Assembly (NCBI RefSeq): GCF_009760925.1
Contig: NZ_VRLV01000002.1
Coordinates: 124,001 to 188,000 of the forward strand
Reading direction: 5' to 3'
Origin: Nonomuraea typhae
Lineage (GTDB): Bacteria > Actinomycetota > Actinomycetes > Streptosporangiales > Streptosporangiaceae
DNA length: 64,000 nucleotides
A model generated the notes under the pieces. The model saw only the letters and a program-made list of their open reading frames with translations. It was not told the origin of the DNA and ran no database searches. The position numbers and the translations under genes were made by a program. Shown one piece after another: positions 48,176 through 57,380 of the stretch. Each line of letters starts with the position of its first letter. Within the stretch, counting starts at the first letter, position 1.

Positions 48176-51100
48176 TCAACGCTGCGGGACGGCGCTGACG
48201 GCGCCCGCACGCGGCGCTGACATGAGCGCGGCGATCCCCTCGCGGTCCAGCCCCGCCCCCCGCGCCCTGGCCCGCTCGAAGGCGGCGTCACCCAGCAGGC
48301 GCCGCACCGCGGCGTCCACCTCGGCGGCCTCGTGCCGCGGGATCCCCCGCAGCGCGCCCGCGGCCCCCAGCAGCTCGGCGGCCCGATCGGCGGCGCCCGC
48401 GCGCAGGGCCAGCTCCGCCATCGCCTCGACCGCCCCCGCGGCGACCGGCACGTCCAGGCTGCACTCCATGAGGCCGAACGACTCGCGCAGCAAACCCTCG
48501 TCGCCGGTGACGAGCCCGAGCCCGATGAGGATGCGGCCGCGCAGGTCCTCCTCACCCACCCACAGCAGGCTCCCGCACCCGGCCAGCGCCCGCTCGTACA
48601 GCTCGACGGCCAGCGCGTCGTCGCTCTCGATCCTGGCCACCTCGGCCAGCGCGTAGGTCGCCATGGACTCCATCTCGACGGAGTTCCTGACCCGCGCCAG
48701 CTCGACCGCCCGCCGCAGGTCCGTCTTGGCGCCCGCGATGTCACCGGCCCGCGCCCGCGCCACTCCGCGCTGGGCCAGGACCGGCCCGGTGTCCTCCGGC
48801 ACGCCGAAGGCCGCCGACAGCGCCATCGCCTCCTCCGTGAGCTTCAGCTCGGCGGCGTTGTCACCACGCCAGCCGGCGATCTCCGCCAGTTGCAGCAGGC
48901 ACTGCGCGGCGCCCCAGCGGTCTCCGGCCAGCCGGAAGGCGGTCAGCGCGGCACGCAGGTCCCGGTCGGCCTGGGCGACCTGGCCGCCCGTGCCGAGCCG
49001 TACCAGGGCCGCGACCAGATGGGCGAAGCCGCGCGACCACGGCTCGGCGCTCGTGGCGCCGGTCCGCAGCGCGGGCAGCAGCGCGGCGAAGTCGCCCTCC
49101 GCGATCGCGGTGAAAGGGCGCACCATCTGGATCATCGGGTAGTCCGGCACCGGCCCGAGCCCTTCGGCCAGCTTCTCGGCCCGGATCATCAACGGGCCCA
49201 GCCCAGAGCGCGGGTTGCCGGTGGAGGCCAGGTGCAGCACGGCCATCAGGAAGTGCTCGGCGCGTTCCTCGGCGCCGGGCAGTGCCACGGCCGCGGCGGC
49301 GAGCTGGGAGGAGTCGTCGGCCATCCCGCGCATCCACCAGTACAGCCACAACGAGGCGGCCATCCGCACGGCCAGCTCCGTGTGCTCCCTGCCGATCGCC
49401 CAGCGCAGCGCCGCGTGCAGGTTGTCGTGCTCGGCCGCGAGCTCGGCCAGCGCGTGCACCTGCCGGTGGCTGCGCAGGGCAGGCTCGGCGGCCGCGGCCA
49501 GGGCGGCGAAGTACGTGGCGTGGGCCTGCCGTACCGTGTCTTCCTCCTCGGGCTCGAGCCGCTCGGCGCAGAAGGCGCGGACGGTCTCCAGCATCCGGTA
49601 GCGGCCGTGGCCGGCGTGCACGAGCGACTTGTCCACCAGGGCGGCCATCAGCGCGGGCGTGGCGCCGCAGATCTGCTCGGCGGCCTTCAGCGTGGCGCCC
49701 GACGGGAAAGCCGACAGCCGGGCGGCCAGGCGCTGCTCGTCCTGCGCCAGCAGCTCCCAGCTCCAGGCGACCACGGCGCGCAGTGTCCGGTGGCGCTCCT
49801 CGGTGCCGCGGTGGCCGGAGGCCAGCAGGTCGAAGCGGCCGTGGAGGCGGGTTTCCAGCCGCTCGGCGAGGTCGTCGGCCGTCAGGGCGCGCAGCCTGGC
49901 GGCGGCCAGCTCGATGGCCAGCGGCAACCCGTCCAGGGAACGGCACACGCGCACCACGGCCTCGGTCGGGACGAAGTGCGGGTCCGCGGCGCGGGCACGG
50001 TCCACGAGCAGGCTGACGGCGGGACTGGTCAGCGCCTCGGGCAGCCCGGCGCCCTCGACGGGCAGCGCCAGCGGGCGGACCGGGAGCGTGACCTCGCCAT
50101 CCACGCCCAGCGGCTCACGGCTGGTGGCCAGCACACGGGTGGCCGGCGCGGCGGCCAGGATCCGCGCGGCGAGGGCGGCGCACTCCTCGATCAGGTGCTC
50201 GCAGTTGTCCAGGACCAGCAGCAGCGGCGTGGCCGGCAGCGCCTGCAGCGGGTCGCCGCCCAGGCGATCACTGCCGCCGAGGGCGCGGCGCACCGCCTGC
50301 CGCGCCCCGTCCGCCGGGGCCAGCTCGACGAAGCAGACCGCCTCCCCTTCCCCTGCCACCGCCTCGGCCGCCAGCCGGGTCTTGCCCGAGCCGCCCGGCC
50401 CGATCAGCGTCACCAGCCGGTGCTCTTTCAGCAGCCGGCGCAGGTCCGTCAGTTCCTCCTCCCGGCCGACGAAGCTGCTCACCGGCCGCGGCGGCCCCGG
50501 CATCGCGGTCATCGGCCGCCGCGCGTGCTCGCCGCGCAGCACCGCCACGTGCAGCCGGCGCAACTCGGGCGACGGGCTGGTGCCCAGCGCCTCGGCCAGC
50601 AGCCCGCGGTACTCCTCGTAACACTCCAGCGCCTCGACGTGCCGCCCGGTCGCTGCCAGCGCGCGGATCAGCAGCGCGCGCGGCCGCTCGCGCAGCGGGT
50701 CCCCGGCCGCCAGGGCGCGCAGTTCCTCGATCGGGCGCGCCGGGTCCGCTTTGAGCTCCAGCTCGGCCTCGATCCGGTTCTCCACCGCGTCGGCGCGCAG
50801 CCTGGCCAGGCGCTCACGCTGCGCCTCGAGGCCGGGCAGGTCGGCCAGCGCCTCTTCGCCGCGCCACAACGCCAGCGCCTCGCCCAGCAGCCGCACCGCC
50901 TCAGGGGTACGGCCGGCCCGCCGCCCCTCGGCGACCAGGCGGGCGAAGCGGTGGGCGTCGACCTCCTCGGGGTCCACGGCCAGGCGGTAGCCGGTGTCGA
51001 CCCGCTCCACCGGCGCGAGCTTGCGCAGCCGGGAGACCTGCGACTGCAGCGCGTTGGGGGCGCCGCCGCCCCCGCCGTACACGATCTCGCGCAGTCGCTC

Positions 51101-51214
51101 GGCGGAAACGGGACGGCCGGACTCCAGCAGCAGGGCCGCGAGCAGTGCGCGCAGGCCGTTGCCGTGCACCGGTTCGCCGGCCACCTCGGTGGTGCCCAGG
51201 ATGCGGTAGCGCAT
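48176..51214 (-). CDS. SARP/AfsR-type large regulator (BTAD, NB-ARC ATPase, TPR)
   Basis: A 1012-residue regulator. Residues 1-85 are the OmpR-like DNA-binding domain (MRYRILGTTEVAGEPV, NALQSQVSRLRKL). Residues about 86-230 are the bacterial transcriptional activation domain (DAHRFARLVAEGRRA, HVEALECYEEYRGLLAEALG). An NB-ARC/STAND ATPase follows with GPGGSGKT (272-279), LLLVLDNCEH and ATSREPLGVDGE. From about 560 on, the chain is a TPR-rich helical array. Such proteins activate specialised metabolism. It heads the P450-ferredoxin operon and may control a pathway encoded elsewhere, since no polyketide or peptide synthase is in the window. Confidence 0.93.
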   Translation of the reverse strand: MRYRILGTTEVAGEPVHGNGLRALLAALLLESGRPVSAERLREIVYGGGGGAPNALQSQVSRLRKLAPVERVDTGYRLAVDPEEVDAHRFARLVAEGRRAGRTPEAVRLLGEALALWRGEEALADLPGLEAQRERLARLRADAVENRIEAELELKADPARPIEELRALAAGDPLRERPRALLIRALAATGRHVEALECYEEYRGLLAEALGTSPSPELRRLHVAVLRGEHARRPMTAMPGPPRPVSSFVGREEELTDLRRLLKEHRLVTLIGPGGSGKTRLAAEAVAGEGEAVCFVELAPADGARQAVRRALGGSDRLGGDPLQALPATPLLLVLDNCEHLIEECAALAARILAAAPATRVLATSREPLGVDGEVTLPVRPLALPVEGAGLPEALTSPAVSLLVDRARAADPHFVPTEAVVRVCRSLDGLPLAIELAAARLRALTADDLAERLETRLHGRFDLLASGHRGTEERHRTLRAVVAWSWELLAQDEQRLAARLSAFPSGATLKAAEQICGATPALMAALVDKSLVHAGHGRYRMLETVRAFCAERLEPEEEDTVRQAHATYFAALAAAAEPALRSHRQVHALAELAAEHDNLHAALRWAIGREHTELAVRMAASLWLYWWMRGMADDSSQLAAAAVALPGAEERAEHFLMAVLHLASTGNPRSGLGPLMIRAEKLAEGLGPVPDYPMIQMVRPFTAIAEGDFAALLPALRTGATSAEPWSRGFAHLVAALVRLGTGGQVAQADRDLRAALTAFRLAGDRWGAAQCLLQLAEIAGWRGDNAAELKLTEEAMALSAAFGVPEDTGPVLAQRGVARARAGDIAGAKTDLRRAVELARVRNSVEMESMATYALAEVARIESDDALAVELYERALAGCGSLLWVGEEDLRGRILIGLGLVTGDEGLLRESFGLMECSLDVPVAAGAVEAMAELALRAGAADRAAELLGAAGALRGIPRHEAAEVDAAVRRLLGDAAFERARARGAGLDREGIAALMSAPRAGAVSAVPQR

Positions 51215-51249
51215 GCCTCAATTCTGGCCGAGCGGGCGGCCGGGTGCGG

Positions 51250-52230
51250 TTAGAGGGGCTGGCGTTGCCGCTTCAGCAGGGCCGATCCGAGGGGGCTGAG
51301 CGTGTGCAGCATCGTGTTGCCGGTGCGGCGGCTGACGATCAGGCCCGCGTCGCGCAGGATGCCGGTGTGGTGGCTGATCGTCGCCGGGGCCACGCCGAGG
51401 CACTGGGCCAGCTCGGTCGTCGTGCATCCCTCCCGCAGGACCCGCAGCACCGCCGCCCTGGTCTCGCCGAGCAGGCGCTCCAGCGCCGGGGCGCCGGGCG
51501 GGGCGGCCGGCGGGTGCTCCACCGGGTAGACGATGACCTGCGGCAAGGCGGCGGAGAAGATGGTCATCGGGTGGAAGTGGCAGAAATAGGAGGGGATCAG
51601 CACCAGCCCCCGCCCCTCCAGGTGCACGTCCCTGCCGGACGGGTGCGCGGGCAGGGTGAGCACCGGGTCGTTCCAGAGCATCATCGGCCGGAAGCTCTCC
51701 AGCAGCCCGCCGGCGCCGCCCTCCCGCAACGCCCGCCTGCGATGCGCCAGGTCACTCTCCACGCAGGCGCGCACCGCCTCCCAGAAGGGCGCCAGCGAGA
51801 CCCGGTGGTACTCGCGCAGCGTCCCGGCCAGCTCCTTCATCGCCCCCGCACGCCCCGCCGCCAGATCCCCCAGCCACGCCCCCGCGCCCGGCGCCTTGCC
51901 GAGGGCGCCGAACTCCTCGCGTAATCGGCGGCCCGGCATCGACAGGATCGCCTCCAGCCCCTCCTCCAGGCCGAGCGCGCCCTCGGGCGGGGTGAGCAGG
52001 TCGGGGAAGTAGGCCGCGTCCGGGGCGACCGGGAACAGCCTCGTGCGCACCCGGTGCCCGAGGTCGCTCCGGCCCAGGTCGTGGCCCGCCTGCCGGCGCC
52101 AGGCGCGGAAGACGGCCTTGCCGTACCCGGTCTGAAGCGCCTGGAGGCTGTTGACCATCTCCCACATGACGTCCGGGCCTTCGGCCAGATGAGTGCGGGC
52201 CAGATCGCCCCGCGTGAAGTGAATGCGCAC
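51250..52230 (-). CDS. ArsR-like winged-helix regulator with N-terminal effector domain
   Basis: A 326-residue regulator. The helix-turn-helix is at the C-terminus: LLGETRAAVLRVLREGCTTTELAQCLGVAPATISHHTGILRDAGLIVSRR, as in ArsR-type proteins. The first 230 residues (MRIHFTRGDLARTHLAEGPDVMWEM...) match the DUF5937-type domain of actinobacterial regulators and probably bind a ligand. GTG 52230 has GGAGG upstream. It precedes the SARP operon by 35 bp on the same strand and could be co-transcribed with it, or regulate the alpha/beta hydrolase upstream. Confidence 0.85.
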   Translation of the reverse strand: MRIHFTRGDLARTHLAEGPDVMWEMVNSLQALQTGYGKAVFRAWRRQAGHDLGRSDLGHRVRTRLFPVAPDAAYFPDLLTPPEGALGLEEGLEAILSMPGRRLREEFGALGKAPGAGAWLGDLAAGRAGAMKELAGTLREYHRVSLAPFWEAVRACVESDLAHRRRALREGGAGGLLESFRPMMLWNDPVLTLPAHPSGRDVHLEGRGLVLIPSYFCHFHPMTIFSAALPQVIVYPVEHPPAAPPGAPALERLLGETRAAVLRVLREGCTTTELAQCLGVAPATISHHTGILRDAGLIVSRRTGNTMLHTLSPLGSALLKRQRQPL

Positions 52231-52278
52231 CCGGCCTCCATGCCTGTCACCGGAGTATCGGCGCGACGCCCTGCGCCG

Positions 52279-53229
52279 TCACACGGAATCGCTCCACCCG
52301 GCCACGGCGGCGGCGTACTCGGCGGGCGTCTCCAGAGGGAAGGCGTGACCGGCCGTCGGGATGACGTGCTGGACCCAGTCGGGACGGCGGACGGCGAGAT
52401 CCGCGCGGACGCCGTCGACCTCGACCCGGTCGGCCCCGCCCCACAGGACCAGGGCGGGGGCGGCGACGGCGGCGATGGCCGCGCGGGCGGGCTCGGGGTC
52501 CACGAAGACGGCCCGCATCACCGAGGCGAAGGCCGTCGCCGCGTCGGCCAGCCGGGCGGGCCGCGCGGCGCGCAGCTCGTCGACCAGTAGCGCGGTCATC
52601 TCGGGCGAGAGCCGCGTCAGGTCGCCGCCGAGTAGCCGCGCGCCGCCGGTCAGCGTCGCGGGGTCGGCGTAGGTCCGCACCTTCTGCTCCAGTACGGCGC
52701 GGCCGGCCACCCGGGCGAGCGCGCGGGCCACCGGCGGGCCGGCCGACAACACCAGCCGGCCGGTCGTGCGCCACCAGCGGGCCTCCTCCTCCGGCACCAC
52801 GGCGGGCAGCGCGGGCGTGGCGAGCACGAGCCGGCCCACCAGCTCGGGCGAGGCCGCGGCGACCATCGTCGCCAGCATCCCGCCCGCCGACCAGCCGTGG
52901 GCGGTGACCTTCTCCAGGCCCAGCTCCTGGGCGAAGGCGCCGACGAAGCGGATGTTGGGCGCCAGCCGGGCCGCGCGCGGGTGCGGCAGGTCCGTGTGGC
53001 CGAACACCGTGCCCGGCAGATCGGGGACGATGACCTGGCCGAGGGCCGCCAGGTGCGGGATGAGGTCCATCCAGAGCGTCGCGCTGCCGCCCAGGGGGTG
53101 GAGCAGCAGGTGCGCCGGGCTTCCGCGACCGGCTCGCAGGTAGTGGACGGTGTGGCCGCGCACGATGACCGTCTCACTGCGGACGCCCGCCCAGCGGGGG
53201 GAGGCCGCACCCCAGTCGGAGTGACGCAT
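52279..53229 (-). CDS. Alpha/beta-fold hydrolase
   Basis: A 316-residue hydrolase. The nucleophile elbow is GWSAGG with Ser114. The oxyanion-side motif is LLLHPLGGSATLW, the acid lies in WGGADRVEVD and the catalytic His in AGHAFPLE. A lid of helices covers residues about 145-230. It fits esterases and C-C hydrolases acting on small lipophilic esters or lactones. There is no signal peptide. It is 9 bp from the truncated haemoglobin stop, so both probably form one transcript; no functional link is obvious. Confidence 0.9.
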   Translation of the reverse strand: MRHSDWGAASPRWAGVRSETVIVRGHTVHYLRAGRGSPAHLLLHPLGGSATLWMDLIPHLAALGQVIVPDLPGTVFGHTDLPHPRAARLAPNIRFVGAFAQELGLEKVTAHGWSAGGMLATMVAAASPELVGRLVLATPALPAVVPEEEARWWRTTGRLVLSAGPPVARALARVAGRAVLEQKVRTYADPATLTGGARLLGGDLTRLSPEMTALLVDELRAARPARLADAATAFASVMRAVFVDPEPARAAIAAVAAPALVLWGGADRVEVDGVRADLAVRRPDWVQHVIPTAGHAFPLETPAEYAAAVAGWSDSV

Positions 53230-53238
53230 GACCCGAGC

Positions 53239-53673
53239 CTATTCCCAGGTCCAGAGCGGCACGTCCCTGATCGGATGGAGGTCTTCGTCGGTCTCGGCGT
53301 GGGAGTTCTGCTGGGCGACCCGGGCGCCGAAGTCGGCGTGCGAGCGCACGGCGGCACGGAACCGCTCGTCCTCCAGGAGCCCCGCCTCCTCGAACGCCTC
53401 CAGGTAAAGGGCGACGAAGCGCTCACGCTGCTCGTCGGTGATCTGCAGGCCCCGGTGGACCCGGATGATGTGGTCGAAGCCGAGATTCTCGGTGAAACGG
53501 CCGGGGCCGCCGAAGGACTCTGCGGTGAACCACGTCAGATGGTCCACATGGTGCGCGTTCCGCTGGGTGAACAACGTCTTCAGCACCGGATCGGCCAGAA
53601 CCTTGTCGTAGAAGACGGCCTCGACCCGGTGTAAGGCGTCGTCACCGCCGGCGTGCTCGTAAAGAGTGACCAT
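53239..53673 (-). CDS. Truncated haemoglobin (group II-like)
   Basis: A 144-residue globin. Features are YEHAGGDDALHRVEAVFYDKVLADPVL, AHHVDHLTWFTAESFGGP, and the proximal region HIIRVHRGLQITDEQRERFVALYLEAFEEAGL. RSHADFGARVAQQNSHA closes the haem pocket. Bacterial group II globins bind O2 and NO and are tied to stress tolerance or oxygen delivery. ATG 53673 opens MVTLYEHAGG. It leads a two-gene unit with the alpha/beta hydrolase and diverges from the ankyrin gene across 178 bp. Confidence 0.92.
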   Translation of the reverse strand: MVTLYEHAGGDDALHRVEAVFYDKVLADPVLKTLFTQRNAHHVDHLTWFTAESFGGPGRFTENLGFDHIIRVHRGLQITDEQRERFVALYLEAFEEAGLLEDERFRAAVRSHADFGARVAQQNSHAETDEDLHPIRDVPLWTWE

Positions 53674-53851
53674 GATCCGTCATTACAGAACACGCATTCC
53701 GCGCTGTCCAGGCTAATCTGGAGAGGCACGTCAGGGTGCGACCGGTCCGCGGGAAGGGCGAAGCCCACCTGAAACGCGGACTTGTTCGAGGCCCGACCTC
53801 TTTTCCGGCCTGATCATGCGGACGTCAGGCGTATACGGAAGGGAGGCCGTC

Positions 53852-55729
53852 GTGCCCGTTTCCCCACTGCCCGACCACCCGAACGCCGAGTCGCTGCGCA
53901 AGCAGGCCAAGACGCTGCTGCGCTACATCAGGGCCGGGGTGCCGGAGGCACTGGCCACGCTCGCCGAGTTCCACCCCCGCCGCCCCTCGGCGCCGGCGCT
54001 CTCCGACGCCCAGCTCGTCACCGCCCGCCGCTACGGCTTCGCCAGCTGGGGCCGGCTCATGAAGCACCTGGAGACCGTCGGCCGCTACACCCGCTCGCCG
54101 CACGAGGCGCCGGTGTCGGCCGACCCCGCCGCCGAACTCCTGCGGCTGGCCTGCCTGACCTACGGCGACGACTACCCCGGCCGCCTGCGTGAGGCCGCCG
54201 CCCTGCTCGCCGCCGACCCCTCACTGGCCACGGCCGACGTGTACACGATGGCCGCCACGGGCTCGGCCGCCGCCCTCCGCGCCGCCCTGGCCGCCGACCC
54301 GTCCCTGGCCCGCGCGCAGGGCGGGCCGTTCGGGTGGGAGCCGTTGCTGTATCTGGCCTACGCCCGGTTCGACCACCTCGACCAGTACGGCGCCGACCTC
54401 CCCCAGCCTCCTGAGCGATCCGCCGCCCCCCGGGTCCCCGGGCCGTCCGGCCCAGCCACCGACCTTGGCGGCCAACCTCCCCGGCTTCCTGACCGAACCG
54501 GTCGTCCTGAGCGCCCCGACCCTGACGGCGAAGCCACTCCCGCCTACCTCCCGGGCCGTCATGGCGAAGCCGCCCACGCCCAACTGCCCGAGTCTGACGG
54601 CAACCCCGCCCACTCCGGCCCTCCTGGCAGGCAGGGCGAGACCACCCACACCCAGCCTCCCGGCCAGCACGGCGAAACCACCCACACCCAGCCTCCGGGA
54701 CAGCACGGCGAAACCACCCACTCCGACCTTCCTGGCCGGCACGGCGAAACCACCCACACCCAGCCTCCGGGCCGGCAGGGGGAAGCCAACCGGCCCGCGC
54801 GACTCGGCCGGTACGGCGAAGCCGCCCGGGTTCTGCTCGACCACGGCGCCGACCCGGACGCCGGGTTCCTCTGGGACGGCCTGCCGTCCCCCTTCACCGC
54901 CCTGACCGGCGCGTTCGGCGGCGGCGAGGGCGACCAGCCGCCGCACCCCGACGGTTTGGAGCTGGCCAGGATCCTGCTGGCCGCCGGAGCCGACGCCAAC
55001 GACCCTCAGACCCTGTACAACCGTGGTCTTGGAGGCTCGTGGTCCGACGACACCACGCACCTGGAGCTGCTGCTGGAGTACGGCCTGGGCCGCGGCGACG
55101 GCGGCCCGTGGCGGGCGAGGCTGGGCCCCGCGTTCCCCGCACCTGCCGACCTGCTCACCGAGGAACTGGCGACGGCCGCGCTGCGTGGGGGCCCGCGCCG
55201 GGTTCGGCTGCTGCTGTCGTACGGGGTGCCGGTGGACCGGCCGGGCGCCCATCCCGGGTTCGGGGGCCGCACGCCGTACGAGCTGGCGCTGGTGAACGGC
55301 CACCGCGAGGTGGCCACGCTGCTGGCGGCGGCAGGGGCGCGGGCGGAGCTGGACCCGATGGCCGCTTTCACGGCCGCCTGCATGAGCGCGGACGCCGAGG
55401 CCGTCGCCGCGTTCGGCCCCGAGATGCTGGCCCGGGCCCTGGCCGAGACGCCGGCCCTGATCAACCGCGCGGCCGAGCACCGCCGCCCGGACGTGATCCG
55501 CCTGCTGGCGGGCCTGGGCTTCGACGTCGACCACCGGGACCGCTGCACACCGTTGCACGAGGCCGCCTGGAACGACGACGTCGACACGGTCGCCACCCTG
55601 CTCGCGCTGGGCGCCGACCCGTCGGTCAAGGACGCCGAGCACGACTCGACGCCCCTCGGCTGGGCCGAGTACGGGGCCAAGAAGCAGGTGGCCGCCTACC
55701 TGCGCACGTCATACCCCGGTCTGATGTAA
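53852..55729 (+). CDS. Ankyrin-repeat protein interrupted by a 12-residue tandem repeat
   Basis: A 625-residue protein. The N-terminal segment PNAESLRKQAKTLLRYIRAGVP plus RRYGFASWGRLMKHLETV is usual for actinobacterial ankyrin proteins of this size class. Ankyrin units run from about residue 130 to the end (GEAARVLLDHGADPDAGF, LARILLAAGADAND, HREVATLLAAAG, TPLHEAAWNDDVDTVATLLA, STPLGWAEYG). A Pro/His/Gly-rich block built of GETTHTQPPGQH-like units (nt 54527-54850) separates the second and third ankyrin segments. The start is GTG 53852, because GGGAGG lies 8 bp before it; ATG 53816 lacks a site. It should be a protein-binding scaffold. Confidence 0.85.
   Translation: MPVSPLPDHPNAESLRKQAKTLLRYIRAGVPEALATLAEFHPRRPSAPALSDAQLVTARRYGFASWGRLMKHLETVGRYTRSPHEAPVSADPAAELLRLACLTYGDDYPGRLREAAALLAADPSLATADVYTMAATGSAAALRAALAADPSLARAQGGPFGWEPLLYLAYARFDHLDQYGADLPQPPERSAAPRVPGPSGPATDLGGQPPRLPDRTGRPERPDPDGEATPAYLPGRHGEAAHAQLPESDGNPAHSGPPGRQGETTHTQPPGQHGETTHTQPPGQHGETTHSDLPGRHGETTHTQPPGRQGEANRPARLGRYGEAARVLLDHGADPDAGFLWDGLPSPFTALTGAFGGGEGDQPPHPDGLELARILLAAGADANDPQTLYNRGLGGSWSDDTTHLELLLEYGLGRGDGGPWRARLGPAFPAPADLLTEELATAALRGGPRRVRLLLSYGVPVDRPGAHPGFGGRTPYELALVNGHREVATLLAAAGARAELDPMAAFTAACMSADAEAVAAFGPEMLARALAETPALINRAAEHRRPDVIRLLAGLGFDVDHRDRCTPLHEAAWNDDVDTVATLLALGADPSVKDAEHDSTPLGWAEYGAKKQVAAYLRTSYPGLM
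54527..54850 (+). repeat. 36-bp in-frame minisatellite in the ankyrin gene, nine units
   Basis: Units start at 54527, 54563, 54599, 54635, 54671, 54707, 54743, 54779 and 54815. The central four read GETTHTQPPGQH, GETTHTQPPGQH, GETTHSDLPGRH and GETTHTQPPGRQ. Edge units diverge, and the last merges with the ankyrin sequence GEAARVLLDHGA, which suggests the array grew from that segment. Confidence 0.93.
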
Positions 55730-55760
55730 TCCCTCCCCCGCCCCGGCACACTTGGTGCCC

Positions 55761-56453
55761 GTGTCGCGCTGGAAATGGATCGTCCTCGTCGTCGTGGCGG
55801 TGCTCGGGCTGACCACCGGCGGAGTGGCCTGGGCCTACCCGTCGGTGGCCGCCACGGCCTGCCCCGGCTGCTATGGCCTGCACGCAGCCGCCCCCGGCAT
55901 CTATCTAGAGAAAGGAGCAGACCCAGCCCACGCGTTGTCAACCGTGTCCGCCGCCACCCGGCTGGTCGAGTCCTTCTACGGCCGCCGCCGAAGCTCGCCC
56001 CGCATCCTGATCTGCACCACCCCGACCTGCTACACAAGCATCGGCGGCGGCCGGGAGAAGGGCATCGCCGTCCTGAACCAAGCCGTCATGCTGTCCCCCG
56101 AGGGCCTCGATCCGGTGATCGCCGCCCACGAGCTGTCACACGTGGAGCTGCATGCACGGCTGTCCGGCGAGGTCCCGCAATGGTTCGACGAGGGGCTTGC
56201 GGTGGTGGTGTCCAACGATCCGCGCTACCTGAAACCCACCGGCGACCGCTGCCTGGCCGAACCGTCCGCCCCCCTGCCGAAGTCCTTGCCCGACTGGCTA
56301 CGCGCCGCCTCTGCCGACCCGAACACGTACGCGAAGGCCGCCTGCCAGGTGAGCCGATGGCTAACCGCTCACGGCGGCCGGGACGGCGTGTTACGCCTGA
56401 TCGACGCCCTCAACGCGGGCCAGCCGTTCACCACGGCCGCGGACCTCCCCTAA
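55761..56453 (+). CDS. Membrane-anchored HExxH metalloprotease-like protein
   Basis: A 230-residue protein with an uncleaved-type N-terminal anchor (RWKWIVLVVVAVLGLTTGG). The exterior part has CPGCYGLHAAAPG, ICTTPTCYTSIGGG and the zinc motif HELSH (His123, Glu124, His127) in AAHELSHVELHARL. EVPQWFDEGLAVVVS fits the region with the third ligand in gluzincins. Paired cysteines suggest disulfides. The start could also be GTG 55755. The protein resembles short uncharacterised peptidase MA-like proteins; protease activity is inferred from the motif only. It follows the ankyrin gene by about 30 bp. Confidence 0.75.
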   Translation: MSRWKWIVLVVVAVLGLTTGGVAWAYPSVAATACPGCYGLHAAAPGIYLEKGADPAHALSTVSAATRLVESFYGRRRSSPRILICTTPTCYTSIGGGREKGIAVLNQAVMLSPEGLDPVIAAHELSHVELHARLSGEVPQWFDEGLAVVVSNDPRYLKPTGDRCLAEPSAPLPKSLPDWLRAASADPNTYAKAACQVSRWLTAHGGRDGVLRLIDALNAGQPFTTAADLP

Positions 56454-57380
56454 CCAGACCACAGCCGCCCGCACGGCCTCCACCACGCGGACGTGCACTC
56501 ACGCGGTTGCGCCCAGGCAGAGGCGCACGTTGTGCCCCGGTCACAGGAATGGCGGCCACGCATCAGTACAGCCATACAGAAGCACGACCATGCAGAAGCA
56601 CGGCCAGGTGTGCTCCTTCGCATGCGAGCCGAAGAAGGCCGTCGACCGGAACCACCGGCACCACGCCACGCCCGGGACCCAACGCCGCCACCCGCCGAAA
56701 GCCCTGACGCCGCAACCGAACCCAACCCGCTCCCCCACCGGAATCGCTGGTGTCGCACCCGAACCCTTAGCCCGCATGGCCAGGGCGCCGGTTCCATGCC
56801 TTGGCCCAACCCGCACCCGCTCGGAAAGCCCCACACCACATCCCGGCCCCAAACCCAGGCCCCACACCACATCCCGGCCCCCAGCCCAGGAGCGCGCGCA
56901 CCACCCGGCCCTCGGCCCAGGAACGCGTGCACCGCCCGGCCCTCGGCCACGCTTTCAACCGGGAGGATCTCGCGCCACGCCCAGACCCAACCCCCAGCCC
57001 GGGAGTGCCCTGCGGAACAGCCCGCCCTCAAGCTCCACACCATGTCCCGGCCTCAAGCCCCACACCATGTCCCGCCCTCAAGCCTCCCACCGCAGCCCGG
57101 CCTCAAGCCCCACACCACAGCCCGGCCTCAAGCCCCACACCACGTTCCGCCCTCCCGGGCCGGGAGAGCCTGGACCACGCCCAGCCCGGCCCACGCCTCC
57201 AGCCCAGGGGACCCCGCGCCGCGCCCGGACCCGGCTCCGCCCTCCCGCCCTGGGCCTTGAGCTGGGTGGACGTTTCCCGGGCTGCGGCCCGAGGCAGGTA
57301 TGGGGCGAGGTGCTCGGTAATGAGGCTGGTCGGGGCGTAGACTGAGATTACCTGGTTAGTTGGTAGGGAATAGGGGAGTT
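56454..57380. other. Gene-free 927-bp spacer filled with C-rich minisatellites
   Basis: I see no gene here. The + strand is strongly C-rich and G-poor, and open frames on both strands are Pro- or Gly-rich artefacts of the repeats. A 31-bp period covers about 56832-56966 (two copies of CACACCACATCCCGGCCCC, then CCCGGCCCTCGGCC copies). A 25-bp period covers 57021-57170. The last 60 bp contain the AGGGGAG ribosome site of the next gene and AT-richer promoter-like sequence. Confidence 0.8.
57021..57170 (+). repeat. 25-bp tandem repeat, six units
   Basis: Units begin at 57021, 57046, 57071, 57096, 57121 and 57146, with the pattern CCCGGCCTCAAGCCCCACAC followed by CACAG or CATGT. A 25-bp period breaks any reading frame, so this array is non-coding. 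Confidence 0.9.

Noticed and set aside
46851..53229. A specialised-metabolite biosynthetic gene cluster
   Set aside because: A SARP, P450, ferredoxin and hydrolase are present but no polyketide, peptide, terpene or RiPP core enzyme is found in the window.
54527..54850. 36-bp repeat array considered as a CRISPR
   Set aside because: Units are contiguous without unique spacers and are translated in frame.
56493..57345. Several Pro-rich or Gly-rich open frames on both strands
   Set aside because: They follow 25- and 31-bp repeats that shift frame, have no homologous motifs and show no codon bias of genes.
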